Shown in pieces: positions 1 through 8,088 of a stretch of 64,000 bases of DNA (the stretch's first letter is position 1; every line of letters starts with the position of its first letter). The notes under the pieces were generated by a model. That model saw nothing but the letters and a program-made list of their open reading frames with translations, did no database searches and had not been told where the DNA came from. The position numbers and the translations under genes were made by a program. The DNA comes from Kumtagia sp963820075 (GTDB lineage Bacteria; Pseudomonadota; Alphaproteobacteria; Rhizobiales; Rhizobiaceae). The stretch spans positions 62,001 to 126,000 of the forward strand of contig CAWFYS010000008.1 in the NCBI GenBank assembly GCA_963820075.1. The letters are read 5' to 3'.

Positions 1-122
1 GCATGGGCGCCCGAAACAGCCGCGATCACCAAAGCGCGATCAGACGCCGCCTTCACCAGCGCGTTCCAGCTCGCATGCAGGACGGCGGCCGACAGGACGA
101 GCGACAGGGCGAAGGCGGACAT
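1..122 (-). CDS. EamA/DMT-family permease, N-terminal fragment
   Basis: Only the first 40 codons are present; the gene runs off the left edge. The ATG at 122 follows a good AAGGAGA ribosome site. The visible protein starts with a hydrophobic helix (MSAFALSLVL) and then HASWNALVKA, a stretch that I associate with the first helix of EamA/drug-metabolite-transporter permeases. Such proteins are ten-helix inner-membrane carriers of metabolites; the substrate cannot be told from this fragment. Two further EamA-type genes occur in the window (38984 and 50083), so the assignment has internal comparison, but it rests on a short piece. Confidence 0.6.
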   Translation of the reverse strand, partial: MSAFALSLVLSAAVLHASWNALVKAASDRALVIAAVSGAH

Positions 123-259
123 TTTTCTCCTTGGCCGGACGGAACGCGGCGTGAGCCGTGCAATCGGCAGCCATTATCTGCCCTGTCCGAAGCCGCAAGG
201 CATTATTACAGCCGGCAAAGTTTCGCCATCCAAAAGAGGGATTCGCCAGGCTCTGACAA

Positions 260-405
260 CCCCTTCTCCGGCCGCTTCGCGGCCACCTGTCCCCCTCTTC
301 GCAAGCGCTTCGCAGGGGCGAAGAAACGCGCGGCCGGACCGCTTGGCGCCTTTCCTCGCCCCCGCAGGGGGAGAGGTGGCTTGCGAAGCAAGACGGAGAG
401 GGGGG
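260..405. repeat. Intergenic palindromic repeat, about 145 bp
   Basis: The two ends are near inverted copies: CCCCTTCTCCG at 260-270 and CGGAGAGGGGGG at 394-405. Inside are nested palindromes (GGCCGCTTCGCGGCC around 270-284; TCTTCGC paired with GCGAAGA). The rest of the 454-bp gap (123-576) holds no gene that I can support; it also has the 418-459 repeat and a terminator at 507-531. This layout looks like the GC-rich intergenic repeats common in Mesorhizobium-type genomes. Confidence 0.6.
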
Positions 406-417
406 ACTTCGCTCATC

Positions 418-459
418 GTTAACCCTGAGTTAATCGCGATCCCGTTAACCGGATTCGGA
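418..459. repeat. TTAA-rich repeat with CtrA-like box (copy A)
   Basis: Contains TTAA-N7-TTAA at 419-433, which matches the CtrA full-site pattern of alphaproteobacteria, and a further GTTAAC at 444-449. The whole stretch is closely similar to 54518-54559. The site lies about 300 bp upstream of the leftward permease start at 122 and downstream of the gene ending at 577, so a regulatory role is possible but unproved. Confidence 0.4.
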
Positions 460-506
460 GCCCTGCTGGATTCGCGCTGATCCTTTCGCCGCCGAAAAGA
501 ACGGCG

Positions 507-531
507 CAAAAATGCCGGCCAAACGGCCGGC
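507..531 (-). terminator. Rho-independent terminator for the 577-1074 gene
   Basis: A perfect 7-bp stem (GCCGGCC at 514-520, GGCCGGC at 525-531) with a 4-base loop is followed, on the minus strand, by ATTTTT. It lies 46 bp beyond the stop of the leftward gene ending at 577. Confidence 0.7.
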
Positions 532-576
532 ACGTCACACTTTCGGACTGGCCCGTTCAGGGCCGATCAGGCTTGC

Positions 577-1074
577 TCAACCGCCGTCATAGACGTAGAC
601 AACCATCGACCCGTCGGACTGAATCTGGCTGGCCACGACCTTGCCGGGCATGACCTGCTGTTCGCCAAGCCGCGTGCTCACCGCCGTATTGGCGGCCAGG
701 GCAGCCTGCAGATCGCTCACCGGCTTCATATTCTGGCTCATCGCCGCGTCAAACGCCTGCTTGTTGGCGCTGGCCCAATCGTTGACCCGGATAACGTGCA
801 CGGTCGAGACCTGCGTGAGGGTCTGGATCTGCCCGGCCGTGGTGGTGCCGGCCGCCATCACCGGCATCAAGGTTTCAATACTTTCCACGGTCGTGCTGGC
901 CGTCGTGGTCATATCGGTCTTGCTTTCGGCATTGAACTGCTGCACGGCCGGATTGATTTGCGTCTGCCCGGTTGAATCCGGATCCTTGGCCTGTCCGGGG
1001 CTTTCGGCGAAAGCGGGGGCCGACAGGGCGGCGAACGCCGCAATCGACGTGGCGAACAAAAGACTGCGTCTCAT
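577..1074 (-). CDS. Small secreted protein of unknown function
   Basis: The product is 165 residues. The ATG at 1074 is preceded by AAGGAGA; the frame stays open upstream but without a comparable ribosome site. Residues 1-23 form a clear Sec signal peptide (basic MRR, hydrophobic core, cleavage after APAFA), so the mature protein is exported. The mature chain is rich in Thr, Ala, Gln and Val, has no cysteine, and ends SMVVYVYDGG. I do not recognise the family. It has its own terminator (507-531), so it is probably transcribed alone. Confidence 0.8.
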   Translation of the reverse strand: MRRSLLFATSIAAFAALSAPAFAESPGQAKDPDSTGQTQINPAVQQFNAESKTDMTTTASTTVESIETLMPVMAAGTTTAGQIQTLTQVSTVHVIRVNDWASANKQAFDAAMSQNMKPVSDLQAALAANTAVSTRLGEQQVMPGKVVASQIQSDGSMVVYVYDGG

Positions 1075-1205
1075 TGCATGATCTCCTTGGTTGTCCCTCG
1101 CGGTCACAACCCATTGGAGTCGTGATGGTTCCCAAAAACGCGGACGGCTGGTGCCACTGCGAGCGCCTTTCGGGCACCCAAGCCGGCTGTTCGACGGCCC
1201 GCCCT

Positions 1206-1847
1206 TCAGCCGCGGGGGCTTTCCCAGCGGTCGAGGAAGGACCCTATCGGCAGGGCCTGCATATCGGGGATCGCGTCGAACAGGCGCTCGACCGGCCAGT
1301 CCCACCAGCCCAAGGCCTCGATGCGCCTGACAATCTCCCCGTGGAAACGCATGCGCAGCCGGCGCGCCGGAACGCCGGCGACGATTTCGAAGGGCACGAC
1401 ATCGCGTGTTACCACGGCATTGGCGCCGATGACGGCGCCGTTGCCGATCGACACGCCCGGCATGACCACCGCGCCGTGACCGATCCAGACATCATGGCCT
1501 ATCGCGACGCGCTTTGCGCGCCGCCTTTCACGGAAAGCATCGTCCACGCCCAGATAGCGGAAGAATTCGTTGGGCCGGTAGTTGACCTTGTGGCTGGTGA
1601 TCCGCTCGATAGGATGCTCCAGCGCGTTGATGCGCGTGTTGGCGGCGATCGAGCAGAACTTTCCGATCGTCGTGTAGATCGCCTCGGCGTGCCGCTCGAA
1701 ATAGGAAAAGTCGCCGACGCTGACCTCGCGCAGGATCACCCGCTCGCCGATCACCGCGTAGCGCCCGAGCCGGCAGGATTTCATCTCCGCCGTCGGGTGG
1801 GCGCGCGGCTCGGAACTCTTGAAGCGCAGGTCAGGATCGATTTCCAT
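1206..1847 (-). CDS. Hexapeptide-repeat acetyltransferase (phosphonate-associated type)
   Basis: A 213-residue left-handed beta-helix acyltransferase. Hexapeptide rungs (CRLGRY, VGDFSY, IGKFCS, IGHDVWIGHGAVVMPG, IGNGAVIGANAVVT) fill the protein. The block VWIGHGAVV...VAGVPAR is typical of the xenobiotic/chloramphenicol acetyltransferase superfamily, with the active-site His expected in that block. The C-terminal WWDWPVERL and the HPTAEM start resemble the transferases found with phosphonate-metabolism genes (TIGR03308 type), but no phn genes are visible here, so its acceptor is unknown. It is a single leftward gene between CreA and the secreted protein. Confidence 0.8.
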   Translation of the reverse strand: MEIDPDLRFKSSEPRAHPTAEMKSCRLGRYAVIGERVILREVSVGDFSYFERHAEAIYTTIGKFCSIAANTRINALEHPIERITSHKVNYRPNEFFRYLGVDDAFRERRRAKRVAIGHDVWIGHGAVVMPGVSIGNGAVIGANAVVTRDVVPFEIVAGVPARRLRMRFHGEIVRRIEALGWWDWPVERLFDAIPDMQALPIGSFLDRWESPRG

Positions 1848-1901
1848 CAGCGCGCTTTACGTGGCTCGCGCACCTCCGGCAAGTCGGCGCCTTAACGCGC
1901 C

Positions 1902-2390
1902 CTATTGCGGCTTGCCGTTCGTCCACACCACTTCCTGGCCGAACAGCGGCACGCTGGCGATGGCCATCTTGGCGGAGCCGTCCTGGACCTGCCGCGAATG
2001 CGACACATAAACCAGCGTCGCGTTCGCCTTGTCGTAGATGCGGTTCACGACCTGCTTCTTCCAGATCAGGCTGATGCCTTGCTTGAACACCTCCTCGCCA
2101 CTCTTGCTCAGGCTGATGTCCCGGATGGTGATCGGCCCGGTCTGCTTGCATGATATGGCCGAATCGGAGGGGTCCTCGAACCAGTTGCCCTTCTGCAGCC
2201 GGTCGACCACCCCACGCTCGAAATAGGCGACGTGGCAGGTGACGCCATCGACTTTCGGGTCCTTGATGGCTTCCACGATGATGTCGTTGCCGAACCAGTC
2301 CACGCCGATTTCGCCGACCTGCTCGGCGCAGGCCAGGCCGGCGGAAAGGCCGAGAACAGCAGTCGACAGGCACATCGCCATGAAGCGCAT
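1902..2390 (-). CDS. creA: CreA family periplasmic protein
   Basis: The product is 162 residues. The start at 2390 is chosen over a start eight codons upstream because AAGGAG stands just before it. A signal peptide (MRFMAMCLSTAVLG...LACA, cleaved near residue 22) leads to VGEIGVDWFGNDIIVEAIKDP, the family hallmark opening, then VTCHVAYFERG and a SLIWKKQVVNRIYD segment, all characteristic of CreA (DUF1264-unrelated, YjjY/CreA group). The biochemical role of CreA is not established; it is exported and widely conserved in Proteobacteria. It stands alone, with no creBCD genes nearby. Confidence 0.85.
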   Translation of the reverse strand: MRFMAMCLSTAVLGLSAGLACAEQVGEIGVDWFGNDIIVEAIKDPKVDGVTCHVAYFERGVVDRLQKGNWFEDPSDSAISCKQTGPITIRDISLSKSGEEVFKQGISLIWKKQVVNRIYDKANATLVYVSHSRQVQDGSAKMAIASVPLFGQEVVWTNGKPQ

Positions 2391-2550
2391 GGAAATTCTC
2401 CTTGAGATGGGCAACCGGTTCTTGAGTTGGGGCGAGGACGGCGCGAATGCAAGTGCGGGCAGGCTTGCTCAAAGGCCAAAGTCCTGGCGGAGTTGGGCGG
2501 CGGCAAGATAGCCCCTTTCGCAATACGCTCCGCATCGCTATTTTCATGCG

Positions 2551-2709
2551 ATGACGCCGCTGACCAAATCGCTGCCGCCCGCGATCAGATACGCCGCCGG
2601 CCTGTCGCTGCTTGCGGCGGTCGGCGGCTTCGCCTTTGCCGCCTGGGCGGACAATGGCTCCGATATTTTCGTGGCGATGATTCAGTCCGGCATGTCCTGG
2701 TGCTTCTAA
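2551..2709 (+). CDS. Small single-helix membrane protein, 52 residues
   Basis: An open frame of 52 codons beginning MTPLTKSLPP, with one clear transmembrane helix (about residues 15-33, YAAGLSLLAAVGGFAFAAW) and a short outer tail ending GMSWCF. It lies about 145 bp upstream of the SCO1-type gene in the same direction, so it may share a transcript and a link to respiratory-chain assembly; that link is inference. The stop codon TAA is made by the end of the 108-bp repeat at 2705-2812, so the natural C terminus may have been altered. No strong ribosome site is visible; another ATG lies at 2546 in a different frame. Confidence 0.55.
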   Translation: MTPLTKSLPPAIRYAAGLSLLAAVGGFAFAAWADNGSDIFVAMIQSGMSWCF

Positions 2710-2812
2710 GCAGACTTGCGTGGCTTCGCCCACGCTTCGCCTGCTTAGCCTCTTGTTTTGTCGCAGGTTTCTGTCGGAAAACCGTGACACACTTTTCCGG
2801 AACCTGCTTAGC
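2705..2812 (-). repeat. 108-bp palindromic element, copy 1
   Basis: A full-length member of the family found also at 13876-13983, 34446-34553 and 60573-60680. Ends are CTAAGCAG and CTGCTTAGC. It consists of two hairpins: an outer GCTAAGCAG/CTGCTTAGC arm enclosing GCGTGG/CCACGC, and a second arm built from GCAGGTT/AAACCTGC with GGAAAA/TTTTCC. This copy sits between the 52-residue ORF and the SCO1 gene. Orientation is given relative to the bamD copy. Confidence 0.9.
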
Positions 2813-2854
2813 CCGGCGCGCGGACAAATAAACCTTCGGACAGGCAAGCCAATC

Positions 2855-3433
2855 ATGATGCGAGCCATTCTCGTCAGTATTCTGGTTCTCATGGCGGCCG
2901 GCGTGGGCTGGCTGACCTTCGAATGGTATCGCGCGGGCCGCGGCGGAGACGCCTTCGGCGCGCCGTTCACCCTGGTCGACCAGAAAGGCGCCGAAATTTC
3001 GGAAGCGGCATTTCGCGGCCATCCCTCGGCGGTGTTCTTCGGTTTCACCCACTGCCCGGAAGTTTGTCCGACAACGCTGGTAGAGCTTGACGGATGGCTC
3101 AAGAAGCTTGGCGACGAGGGCAAGGACATTCGCGCCTATTTCGTTACGGTCGACCCCGAGCGCGACACGCCCGAGACCATGAACCTCTATGTCGGCAATA
3201 TTTCCGACCGCATCCTGGGCATAACCGGCGAGCCGGCAAAGGTCGCGGAGATGACCAAGGCCTTCAAAATCTATTCGCGCAAGGTGCCGCTTGAAGGCGG
3301 CGACTACACGATGGATCACACGGCCTCCATCGTGCTGCTCGATCGAAACGGTGCCTTTTTCGGCACGATCGCCTATGGCGAGAATGCCGATACGGCGATC
3401 GAGAAGCTGAAGCGGCTCGTCGCGGAAGGCTGA
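2855..3433 (+). CDS. SCO1/SenC family copper chaperone
   Basis: A 193-residue membrane-anchored thioredoxin-fold protein that delivers copper to the CuA centre of cytochrome c oxidase and may act as a thiol reductase. Residues 3-22 are an uncleaved N-terminal helix. The metal ligands of the family are present: C67 and C71 in HCPEVCPTT and H155 in YTMDHTAS. VTVDPERDTPE (about 97-107) is the usual SCO signature. Either ATG at 2855 or 2858 could be used; no strong ribosome site decides. The next gene, prmA, starts 17 bp downstream. No oxidase genes are in the window. Confidence 0.93.
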   Translation: MMRAILVSILVLMAAGVGWLTFEWYRAGRGGDAFGAPFTLVDQKGAEISEAAFRGHPSAVFFGFTHCPEVCPTTLVELDGWLKKLGDEGKDIRAYFVTVDPERDTPETMNLYVGNISDRILGITGEPAKVAEMTKAFKIYSRKVPLEGGDYTMDHTASIVLLDRNGAFFGTIAYGENADTAIEKLKRLVAEG

Positions 3434-3450
3434 GGCGCCATCAAGCACGC

Positions 3451-4324
3451 ATGACCCAGACACGGCTGTTTTTCACCGCAGGCAGGGATGCCGCCGAGCG
3501 AATCTTTCGAGCACTTGAGGCCGCATTCGAGGAAAGCGGCCTGCCCCTGGCGATTGTCGAACTCGACGGGACGCCGGAATCCCGGGAAATCTCGCTCTAT
3601 GTCCGACGGCGATACCGACGAAGCGGCGCGCCAGATCGCCGAAATCCTGCGCGGCCACGGCGAGACCTTGGCGCTGGCGCGTGAAGAACTGCCGGACGTC
3701 GATTGGGTCGCGCGTTCGCTCGAAGGGCTGAAGCCGGTACGCGCCGCCCGCTTCTTCGTTCACGGCGCGCATGACCGTCACCGTCGCCGCATCGGCGACC
3801 TCGCCATTGAGATCGAGGCCGGGCTCGCCTTCGGCACCGGCCATCACGGCACGACCGCCGGCTGCCTGGAGATGATCGCAACGGTGCTGCGCCGCGAAAA
3901 GCCGGGCAACGCGCTCGACCTCGGCACGGGCAGCGCGGTTCTCGCGATCGCGATGGCCAGGATGGCGCATATTCACGTTCTGGCGACCGACATCGACCCG
4001 GTCGCGACCAGGGTCGCGGCCGAGAACACCCGTCTCAACGGCGTCGCGGCTCTCGTTCACACGGCGACCGCGCCCGGTTTCCATCATCCGGTGTTCAGGC
4101 AGCGCGGCCCGTTCGACCTCATTGCCGCCAACATATTGGCGGGGCCGCTCATGCAGCTTGCGCCCGGCATGGCCGCGCACCTCGCGCCGGGCGGATCACT
4201 CATCCTGTCCGGTATCCTGCAGCGGCAGCGCGACGCGGTGATCGCGGCCTATTCGGCGCAGCGCTTCCGCCATGTTCGCACCCTTCCACGCGAGGGTTGG
4301 GTGACGTTGCATCTGAAGCGCTGA
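3451..4324 (+). pseudogene. prmA: Ribosomal protein L11 methyltransferase, frameshifted
   Basis: PrmA methylates ribosomal protein L11 using S-adenosylmethionine. The N-terminal part (MTQTRLFFTAGRDAAERIF...REISLY) is read from 3451 in one frame. From about 3602 the rest (SDGDTDEAARQ... to LHLKR) continues in the next frame to 4324. The join is at ISLY/SDGDTDEAA, where one base too many (GTCCGACGG around 3601-3609) breaks the gene. The downstream part is fully intact: GLAFGTGHHGTT, the SAM motif LDLGTGSAVLAIA and the NIL-type motif ANILAGPL are present. An ATG at 3599-3601 opens the downstream frame exactly at the break, so a 241-residue truncated product is possible. It could also be a sequencing error. 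Confidence 0.85.
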
Positions 4325-4367
4325 CGGGCCGCGCGCGCCCTCCGCACTTGCTGCACTTGCTGCAAAG

Positions 4368-4544
4368 CTAGAAAGGCTGCGGCCCCGCGCGCTTCCTGAG
4401 CGCGGCACGCGAGTAGCCATGCGCGCGCAGCGTCTCGTCGTCGTAAGAAAGCAGGATGCCGGCAACGTAGCGTTCGGCCTGGCTCGCGCGGGCCTGGGCG
4501 AGCGCATGGAAGGCTGATTTGAGGAAGGTCAAGGGACCTGTCAT
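4368..4544 (-). CDS. Small basic protein, 58 residues, DUF1127-like
   Basis: An open frame of 58 codons with a strong AAGGAGAA site 5 bases before its ATG. The product starts MTGPLTFLKSAFHAL and ends RKRAGPQPF. The segment LLSYDDETLRAHGYSRAALRKRA resembles the pattern of DUF1127 small proteins (a D-D-x-x-L...G-x-S/R motif followed by basic residues), which are common in rhizobia, where some act in stress or RNA regulation. The resemblance is by eye only. It is transcribed divergently from aminopeptidase P. Confidence 0.65.
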   Translation of the reverse strand: MTGPLTFLKSAFHALAQARASQAERYVAGILLSYDDETLRAHGYSRAALRKRAGPQPF

Positions 4545-4761
4545 CGACGTTCTCCTTGTTCAAAACAAGATCACGTCCTCCCACCGGAAATGTAGGCAGT
4601 GTCCGGCGCTTACTGAAGTGCGGATTATGCATGCCACCCATCCGCAATCGCCGGCCGTCGCCAAACCTGTGGGCCTGTGGGGGCCTGTGGCAGCGCGTTG
4701 CCACGGCGTAGGCGCGGAGATACGGTCGCGCATTCGAATCCCAGGATGGAGGCGGCCCGCC

Positions 4762-6606
4762 ATGTTCCAGACCTTCGACGATGCAAGCGATCCGACGTTG
4801 GGGCCAGCCCGGGTACGCCTGTTGCGCGAATGGCTCGCGGCGAACCACCTCGGCGGCTTCCTCGTGCCGCGCGCCGACGAGCACCAGGGCGAATATGTGG
4901 CCGAGCGCTCCGAGCGGCTGAAGTGGCTGACGGGCTTCAGCGGGTCCGCCGGCGTCGCGCTTGTCCTCGCCAGCCGCGCGCTGCTCTTCGTGGACGGCCG
5001 CTACACGCTGCAGGCGCGCCAGCAGGTCGATCCCGAGGTTTTTGAGATCGAAAGCCTTATTACCAATCCCCCGCCGGAATGGCTTAGGGAAAACGCGGCC
5101 AAGGGGCTCCGCCTCGGCTTCGATCCCTGGCTGCATACGATAAGCGACGTGAAGGCCCTGCGCTCGTCGCTGGAGGAAAGAGGCGCCGAACTGGTGCCGG
5201 TGCGCGGCAATCCGATCGACGCGCTTTGGGCGGACCGGCCGGATGCCCCGTTGCGGCCGGCGCAGATCCAGCCGATCGGCTGTGCCGGCGAACTCGCCAA
5301 GGAAAAACTGGCGCGGCTCGCCGCCGACATCGCGAAAGCCGGCGCCACCCATGCCGTGCTGACCGACCCTTCCTCGCTCGCCTGGGCCTTCAATATTCGC
5401 GGCAGCGACGTGCCGCATACGCCGCTGGCGCTCGGCTTCGCCACCCTCGCGGCGGATGGCGCGCACAGCGTCTTCATCGACAAGCGCAAGCTGCCGATCG
5501 CCACCGAAGCCTATCTCACCCAGCTCTCGACGCTTCGACCGCCGTCGGCGCTGGAGCCCGATCTGATCGCACTCGCCCGCGCCGGCGCCCGCGTCGCGCT
5601 CGACCCGGTGCTGGCGGCGGAGCGCTTACGCCAGCTCGTCGCCGACAATGGCGGCGCGGTCGTCGAGGCAGCGGACCCCGCCCGCATTCCGCGCGCCACC
5701 AAGAACGCCGCCGAGATTGCCGGCTCGCGCGCGGCGCACCGGCGCGACGGCGCGGCGGTAACGAAGATGCTTGCCTGGCTCGACCGGCAGCAACCGGGCT
5801 CGGTCGACGAGATCGCCGCGGTCGAGAAGCTGGAAGGCTTCCGCCGAACTGTCGGTCAAGAGACTCAGATGCCGTTGCGGGACATTTCCTTCGCGACAAT
5901 CTCCGGAGCGGGCCCGAACGGTGCGATCATGCACTACCGGGTGTCGCGCGCCACGAACCGCGTGCTTGGCGAGGGCGAGCTTTTCCTGATCGATTCCGGC
6001 GGCCAATATCAGGACGGAACGACCGACATTACGCGCACGGTTCCCATTGGAACGCCGACACCGGAAATGCGTCAACGCTACACGCTTGTGCTGAAGGGCA
6101 TGATACGCATCTCCATGCTGCGCTTTCCCGCCGGCACGCGCGGCAGCGACATCGATGCGGTCGCCCGCACCGCTCTGTGGGATCATGGCCTCGACTATGC
6201 GCACGGCACCGGGCACGGCGTCGGCTCGTATCTTTCGGTGCATGAGGGCCCGCAGCGTATTGCCAAGACCGGCGTGCAGAAGCTGCTCCCCGGCATGATC
6301 CTTTCAAACGAGCCTGGCTATTACAAGGAAGGCGCCTACGGGATCAGGCTGGAAAACCTCGTTCTGGTAACGCCGGAGGAAGCGCTGGAGAATGGCGATA
6401 TCGCCATGCACGGATTCGAGACCCTGACGCTGGCGCCTTTCGACAAGCGGATGCTCGTGACCGACCTCATGACGCGCGACGAGTTGCACTGGCTCGATGC
6501 CTATCATGCGCGCGTGCGCGACGAGATCGGTCCGCTGCTCGACGGCGAAACGCTGGCCTGGCTGCAGCAGGCGACAGAATCGCTGCCGCACGACAGCAAG
6601 GGCTGA
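4762..6606 (+). CDS. pepP: Xaa-Pro aminopeptidase (M24B, aminopeptidase P)
   Basis: A 614-residue three-domain aminopeptidase P that removes N-terminal residues preceding proline. The ATG at 4762 is preceded by GGAGG; the frame is open further upstream but without support. Two creatinase-like N-terminal domains (about 15-150 and 165-305) precede the pita-bread catalytic domain (about 320-550). The dinuclear metal ligands are visible: D411 (LIDSGGQY), D422 (GTTDITRT), H485 (HGTGHGVG), E517 (SNEPGYY) and E531 (RLENL). A C-terminal tail (550-614) is typical of the long bacterial/eukaryotic-like form. It converges on azlD, 43 bp away. Confidence 0.93.
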   Translation: MFQTFDDASDPTLGPARVRLLREWLAANHLGGFLVPRADEHQGEYVAERSERLKWLTGFSGSAGVALVLASRALLFVDGRYTLQARQQVDPEVFEIESLITNPPPEWLRENAAKGLRLGFDPWLHTISDVKALRSSLEERGAELVPVRGNPIDALWADRPDAPLRPAQIQPIGCAGELAKEKLARLAADIAKAGATHAVLTDPSSLAWAFNIRGSDVPHTPLALGFATLAADGAHSVFIDKRKLPIATEAYLTQLSTLRPPSALEPDLIALARAGARVALDPVLAAERLRQLVADNGGAVVEAADPARIPRATKNAAEIAGSRAAHRRDGAAVTKMLAWLDRQQPGSVDEIAAVEKLEGFRRTVGQETQMPLRDISFATISGAGPNGAIMHYRVSRATNRVLGEGELFLIDSGGQYQDGTTDITRTVPIGTPTPEMRQRYTLVLKGMIRISMLRFPAGTRGSDIDAVARTALWDHGLDYAHGTGHGVGSYLSVHEGPQRIAKTGVQKLLPGMILSNEPGYYKEGAYGIRLENLVLVTPEEALENGDIAMHGFETLTLAPFDKRMLVTDLMTRDELHWLDAYHARVRDEIGPLLDGETLAWLQQATESLPHDSKG

Positions 6607-6649
6607 ACAAGCGTAGGATGCGGCGGCCGCCGAGACGGCGCGTGGACGT

Positions 6650-6946
6650 TCAGCCGATGAGTTGCCTGAGCAGGATCAGCACGGCCGCGCCGGCGAGGAA
6701 CATGGTGAGCATTCCGCCGCGCAGCGCAACCAGCCCCGCAACAGCCAGCGCCGCGAGCTCGGCCGGGCCGGCCGAGACGAGGGCCGGCGCGACCAGTGTC
6801 GTCAGCACGGCGGCCGGAACCGCGTCGAGCGCTGCTTCCACGCGCGGATGAACCCGCTCGAAGCGCGAAAGCACGAGATGCCCTCCGACGCGCGACAGGT
6901 AGGTCACGGCGGCGCCAGCGAGGATGATCCACAACACATCGCTCAT
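6650..6946 (-). CDS. azlD: AzlD family small membrane subunit
   Basis: A 98-residue membrane protein with three to four helices, beginning MSDVLWIILAGAAVTYLSRVGG. It pairs with AzlC; in Bacillus the two export branched-chain amino acid analogues, and in other bacteria they form the YgaZH-type valine exporter. Its ATG overlaps the azlC stop by 4 bases (ATGA), which indicates translational coupling and fixes the start. Confidence 0.88.
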   Translation of the reverse strand: MSDVLWIILAGAAVTYLSRVGGHLVLSRFERVHPRVEAALDAVPAAVLTTLVAPALVSAGPAELAALAVAGLVALRGGMLTMFLAGAAVLILLRQLIG

Positions 6947-7656
6947 GGCACGTCTCCCCCGTCCATGTGAGGATGCGGCATGGCCGCGGCGAGGACTATC
7001 CCCGCAAGGGCTCCGGCGGAAATGTGCCACGGCGATCCAATGAGGATCGACGCGACGACCGAGGTCACTCCGCTTACCAGCACCACAGGAAGCCAAAGGC
7101 GGCGCTCGCGGAACTCCATGACCAGGCCAAGGAAATAGATCGGCAGCAGAAAATCCAGGCCGAGCGCATGCGGATCAGGCACCAGGCCGCCGAAGACGGC
7201 GCCGATCCAGGTGCAAAGCACCCAGTTCAGATAGACCGGCGACGCAAGCCCGAGATACCAGACAAATGTGATGGGCTCGCCGCGCTCCGCCCGGCGCTCG
7301 GTTTCGGCATATTGCGGATCGACGAGCAGGAAGAAACCGAGGAAGCGCTGCGCTGGGGGCCAATGCGTGATGCGGCGGCCGACAGTGGCTGAGTACAGGA
7401 CGTGGCGAAAGTTGACGGCGAAAATCGACGCCACGATCAGCCAGGGCGCGACCCTCTGGCCGAACAATTCTATGCCGACCATCTGGCTGGCGCCGCCATA
7501 GATGGTGGCGCTCATCAGAACCGTTTCGGCGATGCTCAGGCCGTTGTCGACCGCGATGGCGCCGAACAGCAGAGCGAAGGGCAAGGACGAAACAACCACG
7601 GGAATGCTGAGGCGCGCGCCCTCCAGAAAGTCATGTCGGCCGGTGCGAGCAAGCAT
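6943..7656 (-). CDS. azlC: AzlC family branched-chain amino acid exporter, large subunit
   Basis: A 237-residue polytopic membrane protein. FLEGARLSIPVVVSSLPFALLFG at the start, GGASQMVGIELF (about 55-66) and NFRHVLYSA (about 82-90) are AzlC family signatures. It is translated together with azlD through a 4-base overlap, and the two are expected to form one exporter for branched-chain or other neutral amino acids in the inner membrane. The substrate here is inferred from the family. A 429-bp repeat-filled gap separates it from ligA. Confidence 0.9.
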   Translation of the reverse strand: MLARTGRHDFLEGARLSIPVVVSSLPFALLFGAIAVDNGLSIAETVLMSATIYGGASQMVGIELFGQRVAPWLIVASIFAVNFRHVLYSATVGRRITHWPPAQRFLGFFLLVDPQYAETERRAERGEPITFVWYLGLASPVYLNWVLCTWIGAVFGGLVPDPHALGLDFLLPIYFLGLVMEFRERRLWLPVVLVSGVTSVVASILIGSPWHISAGALAGIVLAAAMPHPHMDGGDVP

Positions 7657-7725
7657 CTGGTATCGGTCCTGAAGCGGGGAATGGCCAAACGGCAGGTCGT
7701 CCTGACGCGCGAATGGCGGCTCTCA

Positions 7726-7918
7726 AGAGCATTTCCGGTGAATACTGAATCGCTCTGTTTCGCCGATGGGGAGGCGATCCGCTAGGAAGGCGGCGCAGGT
7801 CGTGCTGGTGGCACGGCCAAGTCCGCCTGACGCCGCGGGCGCCCGCCAGCGGCAAACCCTTCGGGCCGGGTCCATTTGGCCTCCGGCAGAGTGATCCAGT
7901 ATTCACCGGAAATGCTCT
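7726..7918 (-). repeat. 193-bp element with 20-bp terminal inverted repeats, copy 1
   Basis: Ends AGAGCATTTCCGGTGAATAC (7726-7745) and its exact inverse complement at 7899-7918. The interior, read on the minus strand, aligns over its length with 51375-51555 on the plus strand (shared CTCTGCCGGAGGCCA and GCGGATCGCCTC blocks). No coding sequence is evident, so it looks like a non-autonomous, MITE-like insertion. It lies between azlC and ligA. Confidence 0.8.
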
Positions 7919-7984
7919 AGGTCAGACCCGGTGGCATGTCATGTGAATTCGCTTGAACCAATCATCAGCGGCGGTATCGCGCCC

Positions 7985-8088
7985 TAAAGCAAGTCGCACG
8001 ATTTCAAGATCGGGTGACTTGCCTTAGCTCTTTGATTTCGCATCGCTGTTGCCGAAAACCGGGTTCCACTTTTCGGCGCGATGCTTTA
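7985..8088. repeat. Rhizobial-type palindromic repeat at the ligA 3' end
   Basis: About 104 bp running from TAAAGCAAGTCGC to GCGCGATGCTTTA with an internal pair CCGAAAA.../...TTTTCGG (8051-8076). It resembles the frequent intergenic palindromes of Rhizobiales. Its right end supplies the TAA stop codon of ligA (8086-8088, minus strand). The stretch 7919-7984 between this and the previous element shows nothing. Confidence 0.75.

Noticed and set aside
1831..3129. Long minus-strand frame covering the 108-bp repeat and the SCO1 gene
   Set aside because: It joins the open repeat frame to an antisense frame of SCO1 and creA; real genes occupy the region in other frames.
4725..4760. A CATTCGAATCCC motif like a tRNA T-loop before aminopeptidase P
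   Set aside because: No acceptor stem, anticodon arm or CCA end can be built around it.
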